DNA of 38,628 bases from Pedobacter agri PB92 (GCF_000258495.1 NZ_AJLG01000023.1:1-38628), one strand, 5' to 3'. Shown: positions 8,032 to 16,671, counted from the stretch's first letter. A program made the numbers and translations. The notes: generated from the sequence alone by a model not told the origin.

Positions 8032-9720
8032 ATGAGAAAGTTCCTATTATTATTTTTAATGGCAACAATGTTTCTGGCATTGCCTGCTGTTAAAAGTCAT
8101 GCTGCTTTTGCGCAAGACACCACATCCACAAGTTTGCCAGATGATATTGTTTTTACTGAGGTAGGCTCAGCGCAAGACAGTGCCGCAAACAAGATTGTTA
8201 AGGATACGACACAAGCTGTTAAGAAAGACACAACAGCTGCTGCAAAACCTATTTCAAAAACAACAGAAACCGAAAAATTAACGCTATGGCAAACTTTCAT
8301 AAAAGGCTTGTTTGGCGGTTTTCTTGCTTTTTTAATGCCATGTATTTTTCCAATGGTCCCTTTAACAATCAGTTATTTTACAAAAAGGGCAGGAAGCAGA
8401 AAGAAAGGAATCGGCCAGGCCATTATTTATGGCATCTCTATCATTGTAATCTATGTAGTTTTTGGTTTATTAATTACTTTATTATTCGGATCGAGTAAAC
8501 TTAATGAACTAAGTAGTAGCGGTTGGTTCAACTTCGCTTTCTTTATTTTGCTCATTGTGTTTGCCATCTCTTTCTTTGGCGCATTTGAAATCACTTTACC
8601 GAGTTCATTTGTCAATAAGATTGATCAGAAAGCGGATAGCAGCAAGGGATTAGGCGGCATATTTTTTATGGCAGCCTCTTTGGCATTGGTGTCATTTTCA
8701 TGCACAGGACCAATCATCGGGACTTTACTTGTAGAGGCTAGCTCAAAAGGCAATGTGCTTGGTCCTGCAGTAGGTATGTTTGGCTTTGCATTGGCGCTTG
8801 CGCTTCCGTTCACTTTATCAGCAATTTTTCCTGGCTTTTTAAATAGCATGCCGAAGTCTGGAGGATGGCTAAACAGTGTAAAGGTTTGTCTTGGGTTTTT
8901 AGAATTGGCCTTAGCGTTAAAGTTTTTGTCAGCAGCAGATTTAGTTTGGCACTGGGAATGGTTTGATAGAGAAATCTTCCTTTGCTTATGGATTGTGATT
9001 TTTGTTTTGATGGGCATTTATCTCCTTGGAAAACTGAAATTTTCTCATGATAGTGATCTTCCATATGTTTCGGTTCCGAGATTATTTTTGGCCATCTTAT
9101 CATTTTCATTTGCAGTGTATATTTTGCCTGGATTATGGGGGGCTCCGGTGAGTGTTTTAAGTGGTTTGGCACCACCAATGAATACCCAGGATTTCATTCT
9201 TGGCGGAAATGCGCCGGCCGCTGCAAGTTCATCTGAATTTCCGGCTAAAGTAAAATACAGCGATGTTTTACACCCACCACGTGGTTTTAACGCTTTTTTC
9301 GATTTGGAGGAGGGTTTGGCTTACGCTAAAAAAGTAAACAAACCAATGATTATCGATTTTACCGGACATGCCTGTGTGAATTGTAGAAAAATGGAAGATA
9401 AAATTTGGATTGACCCGGAGGTAGGACGGTTAATTAAAGAAGAATTTGTGCTTATACAATTATATGTTGATGAAAGATCAGCCAAAGTGCCGGCAAATCA
9501 GGTTCACTATTCTGAAATTTTGCGTAAAAATACCGAAGATTTAGGTGCATGGAATGCTGATTTTCAGGCAACAAAATACAATTCTAACTCTCAGCCATTT
9601 TATGTTTTAGCAGGACATGATTTGAATACTTTAGTTGCTCCTCAAGGTGCAATCTTTGATGCAAAAGAATATGCACTATATTTGCAAAGCGCCTTAGATA
9701 TTTTCAAGGGAAAGAAATAA
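8032..9720 (+). CDS. dsbD: Thiol:disulfide interchange protein DsbD, membrane and C-terminal thioredoxin domains
   Basis: DsbD carries electrons from cytoplasmic thioredoxin across the inner membrane. This 562-residue protein has a signal peptide (1-25), a Ser/Thr/Lys-rich linker (30-85), eight or so membrane helices (~90-370), and a thioredoxin-like domain (~425-562). The membrane redox pair is Cys104 (LMPCIFP) and Cys224 (SFSCTGP). The thioredoxin site is CVNC (448-451). The N-terminal alpha domain of the E. coli enzyme is absent here; a stand-alone version lies just upstream at 7438. pfkA starts 4 nt after the stop, so the two are probably co-transcribed, although their functions are unrelated. 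Confidence 0.92.
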   Translation: MRKFLLLFLMATMFLALPAVKSHAAFAQDTTSTSLPDDIVFTEVGSAQDSAANKIVKDTTQAVKKDTTAAAKPISKTTETEKLTLWQTFIKGLFGGFLAFLMPCIFPMVPLTISYFTKRAGSRKKGIGQAIIYGISIIVIYVVFGLLITLLFGSSKLNELSSSGWFNFAFFILLIVFAISFFGAFEITLPSSFVNKIDQKADSSKGLGGIFFMAASLALVSFSCTGPIIGTLLVEASSKGNVLGPAVGMFGFALALALPFTLSAIFPGFLNSMPKSGGWLNSVKVCLGFLELALALKFLSAADLVWHWEWFDREIFLCLWIVIFVLMGIYLLGKLKFSHDSDLPYVSVPRLFLAILSFSFAVYILPGLWGAPVSVLSGLAPPMNTQDFILGGNAPAAASSSEFPAKVKYSDVLHPPRGFNAFFDLEEGLAYAKKVNKPMIIDFTGHACVNCRKMEDKIWIDPEVGRLIKEEFVLIQLYVDERSAKVPANQVHYSEILRKNTEDLGAWNADFQATKYNSNSQPFYVLAGHDLNTLVAPQGAIFDAKEYALYLQSALDIFKGKK

Positions 9721-9724
9721 TCAA

Positions 9725-10708
9725 ATGAACAAGATAAAGAACATTGGTGTTTTAACCTCTGGTGGCGATTCGCCAGGCATGAACGCCGCAATTAGAGCAG
9801 TAGTAAGGGCTTCCATTTATTACGATATTGAGGTAACTGGTTTTATCCGTGGCTATGAAGGTTTAATTAATAATGATTTTATAGCAATGGATCGTAAATC
9901 TGTTGCAAACATTATCCAGCGTGGCGGAACCATTTTAAAAACAGCTCGTAGTGAAACATTTAGAACCAAAGAAGGACGCCAAACCGCATATAATAACTTA
10001 AAAGCAAAAAATATTGATGCTTTAGTAGTGATTGGTGGGGATGGAACGTTTACCGGGGCTAATGTTTTCTCACATGAATTTGATTTTCCAATTATTGGTT
10101 TACCCGGAACGATAGATAATGATTTGGCCGGAACAGATTTTACCATCGGTTACGATTCTGCCATTAATACCGTAATTGATGCGGTAGATCGGATCAGAGA
10201 TACGGCAGAATCTCATGACAGACTTTTCATTGTAGAAGTGATGGGACGGGATTCTGGTTTGATCGCTTTAAGAAGTGGTATCGGCGTGGGTGCAGAAGCC
10301 ATCATGATTCCTGAAGCGAACATGAATGCAGATGATATTCTGCATAAACTCGAACATAGTCGTAAAGACAAAGCCTCAAAAATTATTATCGTAGCAGAAG
10401 GAGACGATACAGGCGGTGCATTTAAAGTAGGTGAAATTCTTCAGGAAAAATACCCACATTACGATACAAAGGTTTCGGTTTTAGGACACATCCAGCGTGG
10501 TGGTAAGCCAACCTGTATGGACCGTGTTTTAGCAAGCCAATTAGGTGTAGCGGCAGTAGAAGGCCTAATCAATGGCGAAAGCTGTGTAATGGCCGGCCAG
10601 GTAAACCGCGAAATTGTTTTCACCCCATTTGATTATGCCATTAAGCACATCGATGCTGAAAAGGTAAGTTCAAAGTGGCTAAAACTGATAGATATTCTTT
10701 CATTCTAA
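9725..10708 (+). CDS. pfkA: ATP-dependent 6-phosphofructokinase
   Basis: PfkA phosphorylates fructose 6-phosphate with ATP, the committed step of glycolysis. At 327 residues it has the length of the bacterial short form. Motifs are TSGGDSPGMNAAIRAVVR (11-28), GGDGT (104-108), PGTIDND (127-133) with catalytic Asp131, and MGRDSG (173-178). Gly in the GGDG position and Gly (not Lys) in PGTIDND indicate use of ATP rather than pyrophosphate. It starts 4 nt after dsbD and ends at a strong terminator shared with the convergent ybjQ-like gene. Confidence 0.96.
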   Translation: MNKIKNIGVLTSGGDSPGMNAAIRAVVRASIYYDIEVTGFIRGYEGLINNDFIAMDRKSVANIIQRGGTILKTARSETFRTKEGRQTAYNNLKAKNIDALVVIGGDGTFTGANVFSHEFDFPIIGLPGTIDNDLAGTDFTIGYDSAINTVIDAVDRIRDTAESHDRLFIVEVMGRDSGLIALRSGIGVGAEAIMIPEANMNADDILHKLEHSRKDKASKIIIVAEGDDTGGAFKVGEILQEKYPHYDTKVSVLGHIQRGGKPTCMDRVLASQLGVAAVEGLINGESCVMAGQVNREIVFTPFDYAIKHIDAEKVSSKWLKLIDILSF

Positions 10709-10710
10709 AC

Positions 10711-10741
10711 AAAAGGGTTCCGGTTTCCGGAACCCTTTTTT
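10711..10741. terminator. Bidirectional terminator between pfkA and the YbjQ-family gene
   Basis: A perfect 13-bp stem (10711-10723 with 10727-10739) has a 3-nt loop, with A-run and T-run flanks that let it work in both directions. It lies between two convergent genes. Confidence 0.9.
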
Positions 10742-10743
10742 AT

Positions 10744-11070
10744 TTAAATGTCTTCTAAAATTACCGCAGTACCATTTGCGCTAACCATCAACATGCTGCC
10801 GCCACTACCGACGGTTTCATAATCTAAATCAATTCCAACAATTGCATTTGCACCCAAGGCTGCTGCATATTGTTGCATTTCATTTAAGGCTGTGTCTTTT
10901 CCTTCTCTCAAAACGCGTTCGTAAGAGCTCGATCTGCCACCAACAATGTCTGTTATTCCGGCAAATAAATCTTTAAAAATATTTGCGCCAATAATTGTTT
11001 CTCCGGTAACCAAACCGACATATTTTACAATTTTTTTGCCCTCAACCGAAGGCGTTGTAGTTAATAACAT
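10744..11070 (-). CDS. YbjQ/UPF0145 family protein
   Basis: This 108-residue protein matches the UPF0145 (YbjQ) family in length and pattern: [30 protein letters not shown] (residues 22-51, read in parts), then an alpha helix with [21 protein letters not shown], and a final strand [11 protein letters not shown]. Family members form pentamers and have been linked to metal or stress response, but no activity is established. No signal peptide, so cytoplasmic. It converges on pfkA and shares its terminator. A short unannotated ORF (11113-11247) lies 42 bp upstream on the same strand. Confidence 0.88.
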   Translation of the reverse strand: MLLTTTPSVEGKKIVKYVGLVTGETIIGANIFKDLFAGITDIVGGRSSSYERVLREGKDTALNEMQQYAAALGANAIVGIDLDYETVGSGGSMLMVSANGTAVILEDI

Positions 11071-11112
11071 AGTTTCACTTTTTTATAATTAGAACCAAGG
11101 TTTATTTAATTG

Positions 11113-11247
11113 TTACATTTTTATTAAAAAGCACTCTCGCAATTTTGTATGGTTATCAACCAGATTGAACGCAAGATATGCTTCTGTTTTCGCTTCATCG
11201 CAAAGTGCCTTCAAAATAAATTTATGTAATCTTAAATCATTTTGCAT
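11113..11247 (-). CDS. Possible small protein, 44 residues, unknown
   Basis: An ATG at 11245-11247 opens a 44-residue frame ending in TAA at 11113-11115, in a 198-bp gap that otherwise has no gene. The predicted peptide looks like a genuine amphipathic helical protein (LHKFILKALCDEAKTEAYLA in the first half, LVDNHTKLRECF in the second) with two Cys and balanced charge, unlike random AT-rich translation. It lies on the same strand as the YbjQ gene, 42 nt upstream. No family is recognised. It could also be the remnant of a longer gene. Confidence 0.4.
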   Translation of the reverse strand: MQNDLRLHKFILKALCDEAKTEAYLAFNLVDNHTKLRECFLIKM

Positions 11248-11268
11248 CACTATTAAAAAATCGAAGTC

Positions 11269-14200
11269 ATGCAAATAGCTAAACACCTACTTATCTTCCC
11301 TCTATTATTCATCTCCCTTTTTGTTCAGGCGCAAATGCCAGTGTTAAAAGTCCAGCAACCTAACGATGACCAGGATAAGCCAGCCGTGAAGTTAAGCAAA
11401 CTGAATATTGATGTGCAAATTACTGGAAACATTGCTACTACCACAATGACAATGACTTTCCGCAATAGCAGCAATCGGATTTTAGAGGGAGAGCTCACAT
11501 TTCCAATGCCCGAAGGCGTGAGCATTAGCCGGTACGCTTTAGATATTAATGGAAAAATGCGTGAGGCTGTTCCGGTAGAAAAAGCCAAAGCAACAGAAGT
11601 TTTCGAAAGTATCGAACGTCGTCGTGTTGACCCGGGTTTACTGGAAAAGGTAGAAGGGAATAATTTTCGAACCAGAATTCATCCCTTACCTGCAAATGGT
11701 AGCAGAACCATTATTGTAGGTTATGAAGAAGAATTAGGCTTTAATAAGGGCAATGCGCTTTGGTATCACCTACCACTTGATTACAACCAATCAATTGAGA
11801 AGTTTTCGCTAAAAACAACCATTTACGAGAGTGTATTAAAACCTGAGCTGGGCGAACAACCAGATGGGACATTTAATTTCAAAGCAAATGGAAATACCTA
11901 TGTTGCCGAAATTAATAAAAGTAATTACCAGCCAAAAAACGGGCTAAGCATCAATCTGCCTAAACGAAATGATTTACCCGAAGTACAAATGCAAAAAGCA
12001 TCAAGCGGCTATTATTTTCTTGTAAATGTTTTCCCGAAACAGCAAAGCCGACCGAAACAATGGGCGAATCAAATTGGCTTAATTTGGGATACATCACTAA
12101 GTGGTTTACAACGAGATATCAAAAAGGAAATTGAGTTATTAGGTTTAATCGTTGAGAAAAAACGAAATCTTACCATCCAGTTAGGGCTACTTAATAATGG
12201 TTTCAAAAATGCCGGAACTTTTGAAATTACCAATGGAAACTGGAATGCGTTAAAAGCCAAACTCGAAAGTTTAGTTTATGATGGTGGCACAAATTTTAGT
12301 GCAATCAATACAAGGGTTTTGCCTGCCGAAGAATATATTTTATTTAGTGATGGATTATCAACTTTTGGCAAAAGCGCTGTTGCACTTAATAAACCCGTTC
12401 ACTGTATCAATACATCTTTGAAAGCCGATTATAGCACATTAAAGTATATCACTTCAAAAAACGGCGGACAGTTTATCAACCTCAATAATACTTCTGTTCA
12501 AAATGCTTTTCAGCAAATGGATGTAGAAAACCTGCAGTTTTTGGGCATAAAAAATGGAACTGATATTCGGCAAACCTATCCATCGATGCGTGTAAACGTA
12601 AACGGGCATTTATCAGTTGCAGGAATATTAAATGGTTTAAACACCGAATTTATACTACAATTTGGATTTGGAAACACGGTTGTAGCGGAACAAACAGTTC
12701 GTTTGAATGCAACGGAGCATGCTTTAAGTAGTATCGATATTAGCCAGGTTTGGGCACAAAAGAAAATTTCCGAAATGGACATCCAGTATGAAGCAAACAA
12801 GGAAGACATCAGTTTATTAAGTAAGCAATTTGGTATTGTTACCCGCAATACCAGTTTAATCGTTTTAGAAGACCTGGAAGATTATTTGCGGTATGATATT
12901 GCGCCACCTGCAGAATTGCGTCAGGCGTACGACGCGGTTTTAAAGCAGCGTAGAATAGATATTCAGGAGCGTAAAACCAATTTGCTTAACGCGGCTATTG
13001 CGATGACTAAGGAATTGAAAACCTGGTGGAACACGGATTTCTACTACAAGGAACCAGTTAAAGCAAAAGAAGAGTACCCAATACCGGTTTCTACAACCGG
13101 AAGTGGAGACCCCATTGCAAACGTTGTGGTGGCTACGCCTGCGGGTCCGAGGCGCCAGGCTGCTGCAGCAACCCAGGCATCACCACCAAGAGTTATGCCC
13201 CCGCCTTTGGCAGTGGAGCGGGAAGCCAAGGCAGACGAAAGCCAGGCTTTAAATGAAGTTGTTGTTATTGGTAATGCAGCACAAGCAAAACGCATGGAAA
13301 CTGCAAGTGCTTCTTCAGTTGTTCGGTCTCAGGCGATGGGATCTAGCGCAGCGTTACAAGGAAGCGTTGCGGGCTTAAGTGTAAACAAAGCAGGATTACG
13401 CGAAATAAATATAAGTAGGGCTCAAAGTGTAGCCTCCCAACCTGCCATCATTATCCCTGAATTTAAAAGTGATAAAGATTACATGAAAAACCTGGTCGGA
13501 AAACCCGACAGTGCTTACCAGGCCTATCTGAAAATGCGACCAGGTTACATTACCACACCGATGTTTTATTTCGATGTAGCCAACTGGTTTTATCAACAAA
13601 AAGATAGTGTAAGGGCGCTAACCATTTTAAGTAGCATTGCCGATCTGGATTTAGAAAATGCTGATCTGTATAAAACTTTGGCTTATAAATTAAAGCAAAC
13701 CGGAAATTATGCAGAGGAGATCTTTGTTACCCAAAAGGTTTTGCAATGGCGCCCGATGGATGCGCAAAGTTACCGTGATTATGCATTGGCTTTGGCCGAT
13801 GCGGGTCAATACCAAAAAGCGCTGGATAATTTATACAAGGTTTTAACCCAAAGTTATAATTCGCAAATAGCAGATCGTGACCAGGGTATAGAAGAAATTA
13901 TCATTTCTGAGATTAATCATCTGATTACAAAACACGGAGCTAAATTAAATACCAGTGGCATTGATAAGAGGTTGATTACGCCACTGCCTGTTGATGTTCG
14001 TGTGGTGTTGAACTGGAATAAAAATGATACCGATATTGATTTATGGTTAACCGATCCAACGGGTGAAAAGGGTTATTATTCCAATAACAGAACTAAAATT
14101 GGTGGTAGAATTAGCAATGATTTTACGTCTGGCTATGGTCCAGAGCAATTTATGATTAAAAAAGCGGTGAAAGGAAAGTATAAAATCGAAGTAAACTATT

Positions 14201-14355
14201 TTGGTGATAGGCAAATTAACATTAGTGGACCAACAACTGTAACGGCTGAGATTTATACCCGATATGCAACCGGGAAACAGCAGCGAAAAATAATCGTACT
14301 GCCAATGTCAGCTGATAATAGAAACGGAAATTTGATTGGAGAGTTTAATTTTTAG
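11269..14355 (+). CDS. VIT / VWA / TPR / DUF2135 surface protein with a SusC-plug-like segment
   Basis: This 1028-residue exported protein has a signal peptide at 1-21 (cut after VQAQ). Domains in order are a VIT domain (~35-165, with LEGELTFPMPEGVSISRYAL), and a VWA-like domain (~268-400) whose metal-site motif DTSLS begins at Asp274. A long beta region follows, then a Pro/Ala-rich linker (~600-655). Next comes a stretch resembling a TonB-receptor plug start: EVVVIG at 663-668 and LQGSVAGLSV at 696-705. TPR-like helices (~765-870) and a C-terminal DUF2135 domain (~905-1010, with NWNKNDTDIDLWLTDPTGE) complete it. VIT-VWA proteins are adhesion or complex-forming proteins. No beta-barrel follows the plug-like part, so it is not a receptor. 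Function unknown; transcribed alone. Confidence 0.85.
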   Translation: MQIAKHLLIFPLLFISLFVQAQMPVLKVQQPNDDQDKPAVKLSKLNIDVQITGNIATTTMTMTFRNSSNRILEGELTFPMPEGVSISRYALDINGKMREAVPVEKAKATEVFESIERRRVDPGLLEKVEGNNFRTRIHPLPANGSRTIIVGYEEELGFNKGNALWYHLPLDYNQSIEKFSLKTTIYESVLKPELGEQPDGTFNFKANGNTYVAEINKSNYQPKNGLSINLPKRNDLPEVQMQKASSGYYFLVNVFPKQQSRPKQWANQIGLIWDTSLSGLQRDIKKEIELLGLIVEKKRNLTIQLGLLNNGFKNAGTFEITNGNWNALKAKLESLVYDGGTNFSAINTRVLPAEEYILFSDGLSTFGKSAVALNKPVHCINTSLKADYSTLKYITSKNGGQFINLNNTSVQNAFQQMDVENLQFLGIKNGTDIRQTYPSMRVNVNGHLSVAGILNGLNTEFILQFGFGNTVVAEQTVRLNATEHALSSIDISQVWAQKKISEMDIQYEANKEDISLLSKQFGIVTRNTSLIVLEDLEDYLRYDIAPPAELRQAYDAVLKQRRIDIQERKTNLLNAAIAMTKELKTWWNTDFYYKEPVKAKEEYPIPVSTTGSGDPIANVVVATPAGPRRQAAAATQASPPRVMPPPLAVEREAKADESQALNEVVVIGNAAQAKRMETASASSVVRSQAMGSSAALQGSVAGLSVNKAGLREINISRAQSVASQPAIIIPEFKSDKDYMKNLVGKPDSAYQAYLKMRPGYITTPMFYFDVANWFYQQKDSVRALTILSSIADLDLENADLYKTLAYKLKQTGNYAEEIFVTQKVLQWRPMDAQSYRDYALALADAGQYQKALDNLYKVLTQSYNSQIADRDQGIEEIIISEINHLITKHGAKLNTSGIDKRLITPLPVDVRVVLNWNKNDTDIDLWLTDPTGEKGYYSNNRTKIGGRISNDFTSGYGPEQFMIKKAVKGKYKIEVNYFGDRQINISGPTTVTAEIYTRYATGKQQRKIIVLPMSADNRNGNLIGEFNF

Positions 14356-14547
14356 AAAGTGATGAAATTATCCACATAAGGCACTTAAGATTCATATAAG
14401 CCCATTTCGCTTATTTCTTCTTATGCCAGATGTGGATGATTTTGGTTTTCTCCCTCTAAGATAACCGCGAAATCGTTGAACAACTTCGAGCCATTCGTTA
14501 TTCTAAATGGTCGGTTGAGCGGGTTTGTTGAACTGCCTGTTTTTGTT

Positions 14548-14645
14548 AAGCGGGATTGCTGCGATATCCTTTTATGCTGTTGCCCTGAGCGTAGTCGAAG
14601 GGCAGCATAAAAGATTTAGCGAAAAGCCTGGCTACAAAGCCGATG
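14548..14645 (-). repeat. Dispersed two-arm intergenic element, copy 1
   Basis: On the minus strand, arm A (14607-14645: CGGCTTT, then CTTTTCGCTAAATCTTTT) and arm B (14548-14575: AAAAGGATATCGCAGCAAT) match the arms of the copies at 30448-30550 and 34814-34955. The centre is a hairpin (14570-14586 with 14599-14612, 3-nt bulge) whose loop carries the CCTTCGA-N6-CAGGG motif. It lies between convergent genes. Confidence 0.65.
14570..14612. repeat. Imperfect palindrome carrying the CCTTCGA/CAGGG motif
   Basis: The left arm (14570-14586) pairs with the right arm (14599-14612) over 14 bp apart from a 3-nt bulge. The loop contains GAGCGTAGTCGA. Palindromes of this type are scattered in many Bacteroidota genomes; a related half is seen at 26371-26394. 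With no clean T-run it is more repeat than terminator, though it could stop transcripts from both convergent neighbours. Confidence 0.6.
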
Positions 14646-14670
14646 AAACGCTTACGCCCCCTTTCAAATA

Positions 14671-15192
14671 TTAAAGCAATAAACCGGCAACCTCTTCCCA
14701 GGTATTTACACGTTCGTATTCAGTAATTAGTAAATTGTGAGGAGATGTAAATAACAAAGGCCTGCCAGAAAAATTAACGAAGTTTTTAATGCGGTCATCA
14801 ATGATGATGTCTACATCTACGATTTTATTTCCGCAGAACATGATATGCTGCCAATCAATAAAAGGAAAATGTTCGGCCATCCAGTCGTATTTGTCAATAA
14901 GTGAATTTCTAAATTCCATTGCGGCTGAAACAATGTAAACGTCGTACTTTTCCTGCAAAGCTTTTATTACACGTTGGCTATCGGCAATGACTTCTAAATC
15001 GCGAAAGAAGCCAGGTTCGTTTATGTATTCGAACCATTTTTGATTTGCATCCTGTGGAACGTGGTGGTAAATTTCGTTTCCGGCATCAATTTTTAAATCT
15101 AAAGGAACGTTGTAATCTCTGTTATAAAGTTTGATAAATTTCCCTAAGGCATCGGCAATCACCTCATCCATATCAATGGCTATTCTTTTCAT
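14671..15192 (-). CDS. 5'(3')-deoxyribonucleotidase-like HAD hydrolase
   Basis: This 173-residue HAD phosphatase of the NT5C type removes phosphate from deoxynucleoside monophosphates. The nucleophile motif DMDEV lies at the very start (residues 6-10) and motif IV, VDVDIIIDDR, near residue 130. VSAAMEFR is the motif II region. The ATG at 15190-15192 is preferred over an in-frame ATG at 15228: the longer start would add a tail not typical of the family and would overlap a promoter (TTG at 15226-15228, -7 box at 15198-15205). With that promoter the mRNA would begin at or next to the ATG. Transcribed alone; the rpsP promoter diverges just beyond. Confidence 0.88.
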   Translation of the reverse strand: MKRIAIDMDEVIADALGKFIKLYNRDYNVPLDLKIDAGNEIYHHVPQDANQKWFEYINEPGFFRDLEVIADSQRVIKALQEKYDVYIVSAAMEFRNSLIDKYDWMAEHFPFIDWQHIMFCGNKIVDVDIIIDDRIKNFVNFSGRPLLFTSPHNLLITEYERVNTWEEVAGLLL

Positions 15193-15197
15193 GCTGG

Positions 15198-15228
15198 TAA
15201 AGATAAATGAACAAGGATGAAGGACCAA
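15198..15228 (-). promoter_or_regulatory. Bacteroidota-type promoter for the deoxyribonucleotidase gene
   Basis: Read on the minus strand: TTG (15226-15228), 20 nt, then TATCTTTA (15198-15205), seven of eight matches to TAnnTTTG. The box ends 5 nt before the ATG, so the transcript would be almost or fully leaderless. Confidence 0.6.
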
Positions 15229-15304
15229 GGATAAAAGATTAAACCTGCGTTCAAGCTTTCCTGTTATACAAGTCTTACCCGTTTGTTCTTTAATCCTTTT
15301 TCAA

Positions 15305-15336
15305 TTTGCAAAGTATCAATTCATTACTTATCTTTG
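15305..15336 (+). promoter_or_regulatory. Promoter of rpsP
   Basis: TTTG (15305-15308), a 20-nt spacer and TATCTTTG (15329-15336) match the Bacteroidota -33/-7 consensus exactly. The start site would be near 15342, giving a leader of about 50 nt before the rpsP ATG. Confidence 0.78.
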
Positions 15337-15392
15337 CAGCCCCGCAGCATGTAGCTCCGGGAACTATGTTGAATACATAAATACGAAAAGAA

Positions 15393-15953
15393 ATGGCAAC
15401 TAAAATCAGATTGCAAAGATTCGGTAAAAAAGGAAAGCCTTTTTTCCACGTTGTGGTAGCAGATTCTCGCTCTCCACGTGATGGTAAATTCATTGAGCGT
15501 TTAGGTTCTTACAACCCAAATACCAATCCTGCTACTATCGAAATTAACTTCGAAAAAACTTTAGCTTGGGTAAACAGTGGTGCACAGCCAACTGATACAG
15601 CTCGTGCTATTCTATCTTACAAAGGCGTTTTATACAAAAAACACTTAGAAGGTGGTGTTAAAAAAGGTGCTTTAACTCAAGAACAAGCTGACGAAAAATT
15701 CGCTGCTTGGGTTGATGCTAAAGCTGGTAAAATCTCTGGTAAAACAGAAGGTTTGGCTACTTCAAAAGCGGATGCGCGTAAAGCAGCATTAGCGGCAGAA
15801 GCTAAGAAAAAAGAAGACAGAGCAGCAGCAATCGCAGCTAAAAATGCACCAGTTGCAGAAGAAGTTGTTGAAGAAGAAGCTCCAGCTGTTGATGCTGAAG
15901 CAACTGAAGAAGCGCCTGCAGCAGAAGCTACTAAAGAAGAAGGAGCAGAATAA
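15393..15953 (+). CDS. rpsP: 30S ribosomal protein S16 with long acidic C-terminal extension
   Basis: S16 stabilises the 5' domain of 16S rRNA during 30S assembly. Residues 1-80 are the S16 core ([22 protein letters not shown] in parts, then [12 protein letters not shown]). The protein has 186 residues, about twice the E. coli length. The remaining ~100 residues are a Lys/Ala helix followed by an Ala/Glu/Val-rich acidic tail (~145-186). Extended S16 proteins are common in Bacteroidota; the role of the tail is unknown. The low-complexity codons are G-rich and repetitive compared with the neighbours. A perfect promoter lies 57 nt upstream and a strong terminator 21 nt downstream, so the gene is at least partly separate from rimM. 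Confidence 0.96.
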   Translation: MATKIRLQRFGKKGKPFFHVVVADSRSPRDGKFIERLGSYNPNTNPATIEINFEKTLAWVNSGAQPTDTARAILSYKGVLYKKHLEGGVKKGALTQEQADEKFAAWVDAKAGKISGKTEGLATSKADARKAALAAEAKKKEDRAAAIAAKNAPVAEEVVEEEAPAVDAEATEEAPAAEATKEEGAE

Positions 15954-15973
15954 TTCAGTTATTTTGTTTCAAG

Positions 15974-16007
15974 AAATAGCGTTCCGAATTTCGGAACGCT
16001 ATTTTTA
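15974..16007 (+). terminator. Terminator or attenuator between rpsP and rimM
   Basis: A perfect 14-bp stem (15974-15987 with 15991-16004) has a 3-nt loop and ends in T-rich sequence. In many bacteria rpsP and rimM are co-transcribed; here this hairpin would uncouple S16 from the enzymes or lower their expression. Confidence 0.88.
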
Positions 16008-16034
16008 TTTAAAGAGATTTTTTATTTAGCAGCG

Positions 16035-16058
16035 TTATTGCAAGGCGCAAAGCAATCT
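16035..16058. repeat. 24-nt palindromic dispersed repeat, copy 1
   Basis: The unit TTATTGCAAGG..AGCAATCT, with ATTGC/GCAAT ends that can pair, matches the unit at 31815-31838 at 20 of 24 positions. It lies in the rpsP-rimM gap. Confidence 0.6.
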
Positions 16059-16143
16059 CATCAAGGAATTAATATCGGAATGAGATTAATCGTCAGATGA
16101 AAAATCAGATTCACAATAGTTAAAATACATACCGCTTTAATTC

Positions 16144-16671
16144 ATGAAACACGAAGAAGCATTTTACGTAGGATACGTTACCAAAACCAGAGGTTTAAAA
16201 GGAGAAGTTCAGATATTTTTCGAATTTGATGAATATGAGCAGTTGGATTTTGATGTAGTTTTCGCCGATATGAATGGAAAGTTAGTGCCTTATTTTGTGG
16301 CAGAATCAAAGCTTCAAGCCAATAAAACAGGTTATTTTAACTTTGATGACGTTGATCATATAGATAAAGCTCAGCCTTTGTTAAAAAAGAAATTGTATTT
16401 GCCGTTAAGCCAAATGCCTGAACGTGATGAAAGTGAGTTTTTCTATACCGATTTAAAGGGCTTTAAGGCCGTAGATGAAACTTTGGGTGAGCTGGGCGAA
16501 ATTTTGGAGGTAAATGAATACCCGCAACAGTTTATCGCAACTGTTTTATACAACGAAACCGAAATTCTTTTTCCGCTAAATGAAGATTTCATTGTTGAAA
16601 TTGACGATGAAGAAAAAATTCTGACCCTGGATTTGCCTGAAGGATTATTGGATGTTTATTTAGAGAAGTAA
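16144..16671 (+). CDS. rimM: Ribosome maturation factor RimM
   Basis: RimM binds S19 and helps the 30S head mature. The 175-residue protein has the usual length. The N-terminal barrel shows GYVTKTRGLKGEVQIF (~9-24). The PRC-barrel half shows FFYTDLKGFKAVDETLGELG and EILFPLNEDFIVEIDDEEK, ending in the family-typical LPEGLLDVY. The sequence is acidic. It lies downstream of rpsP across a terminator and 24-nt repeat. A lipoprotein gene (16714) separates it from trmD. Confidence 0.94.
   Translation: MKHEEAFYVGYVTKTRGLKGEVQIFFEFDEYEQLDFDVVFADMNGKLVPYFVAESKLQANKTGYFNFDDVDHIDKAQPLLKKKLYLPLSQMPERDESEFFYTDLKGFKAVDETLGELGEILEVNEYPQQFIATVLYNETEILFPLNEDFIVEIDDEEKILTLDLPEGLLDVYLEK

Larger units (their letters stand above)
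14356..14670. other. 315-bp gene-free gap between convergent genes, largely occupied by a dispersed repeat
   Basis: No supported ORF lies between the VIT-protein gene and the deoxyribonucleotidase gene. The right two thirds hold copy 1 of the dispersed two-arm element (14548-14645) with its central hairpin. The left third (14356-14547) has an 8-bp inverted pair (ATCCACAT near 14369 and ATGTGGAT near 14430) and nothing else recognisable. Confidence 0.6.
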
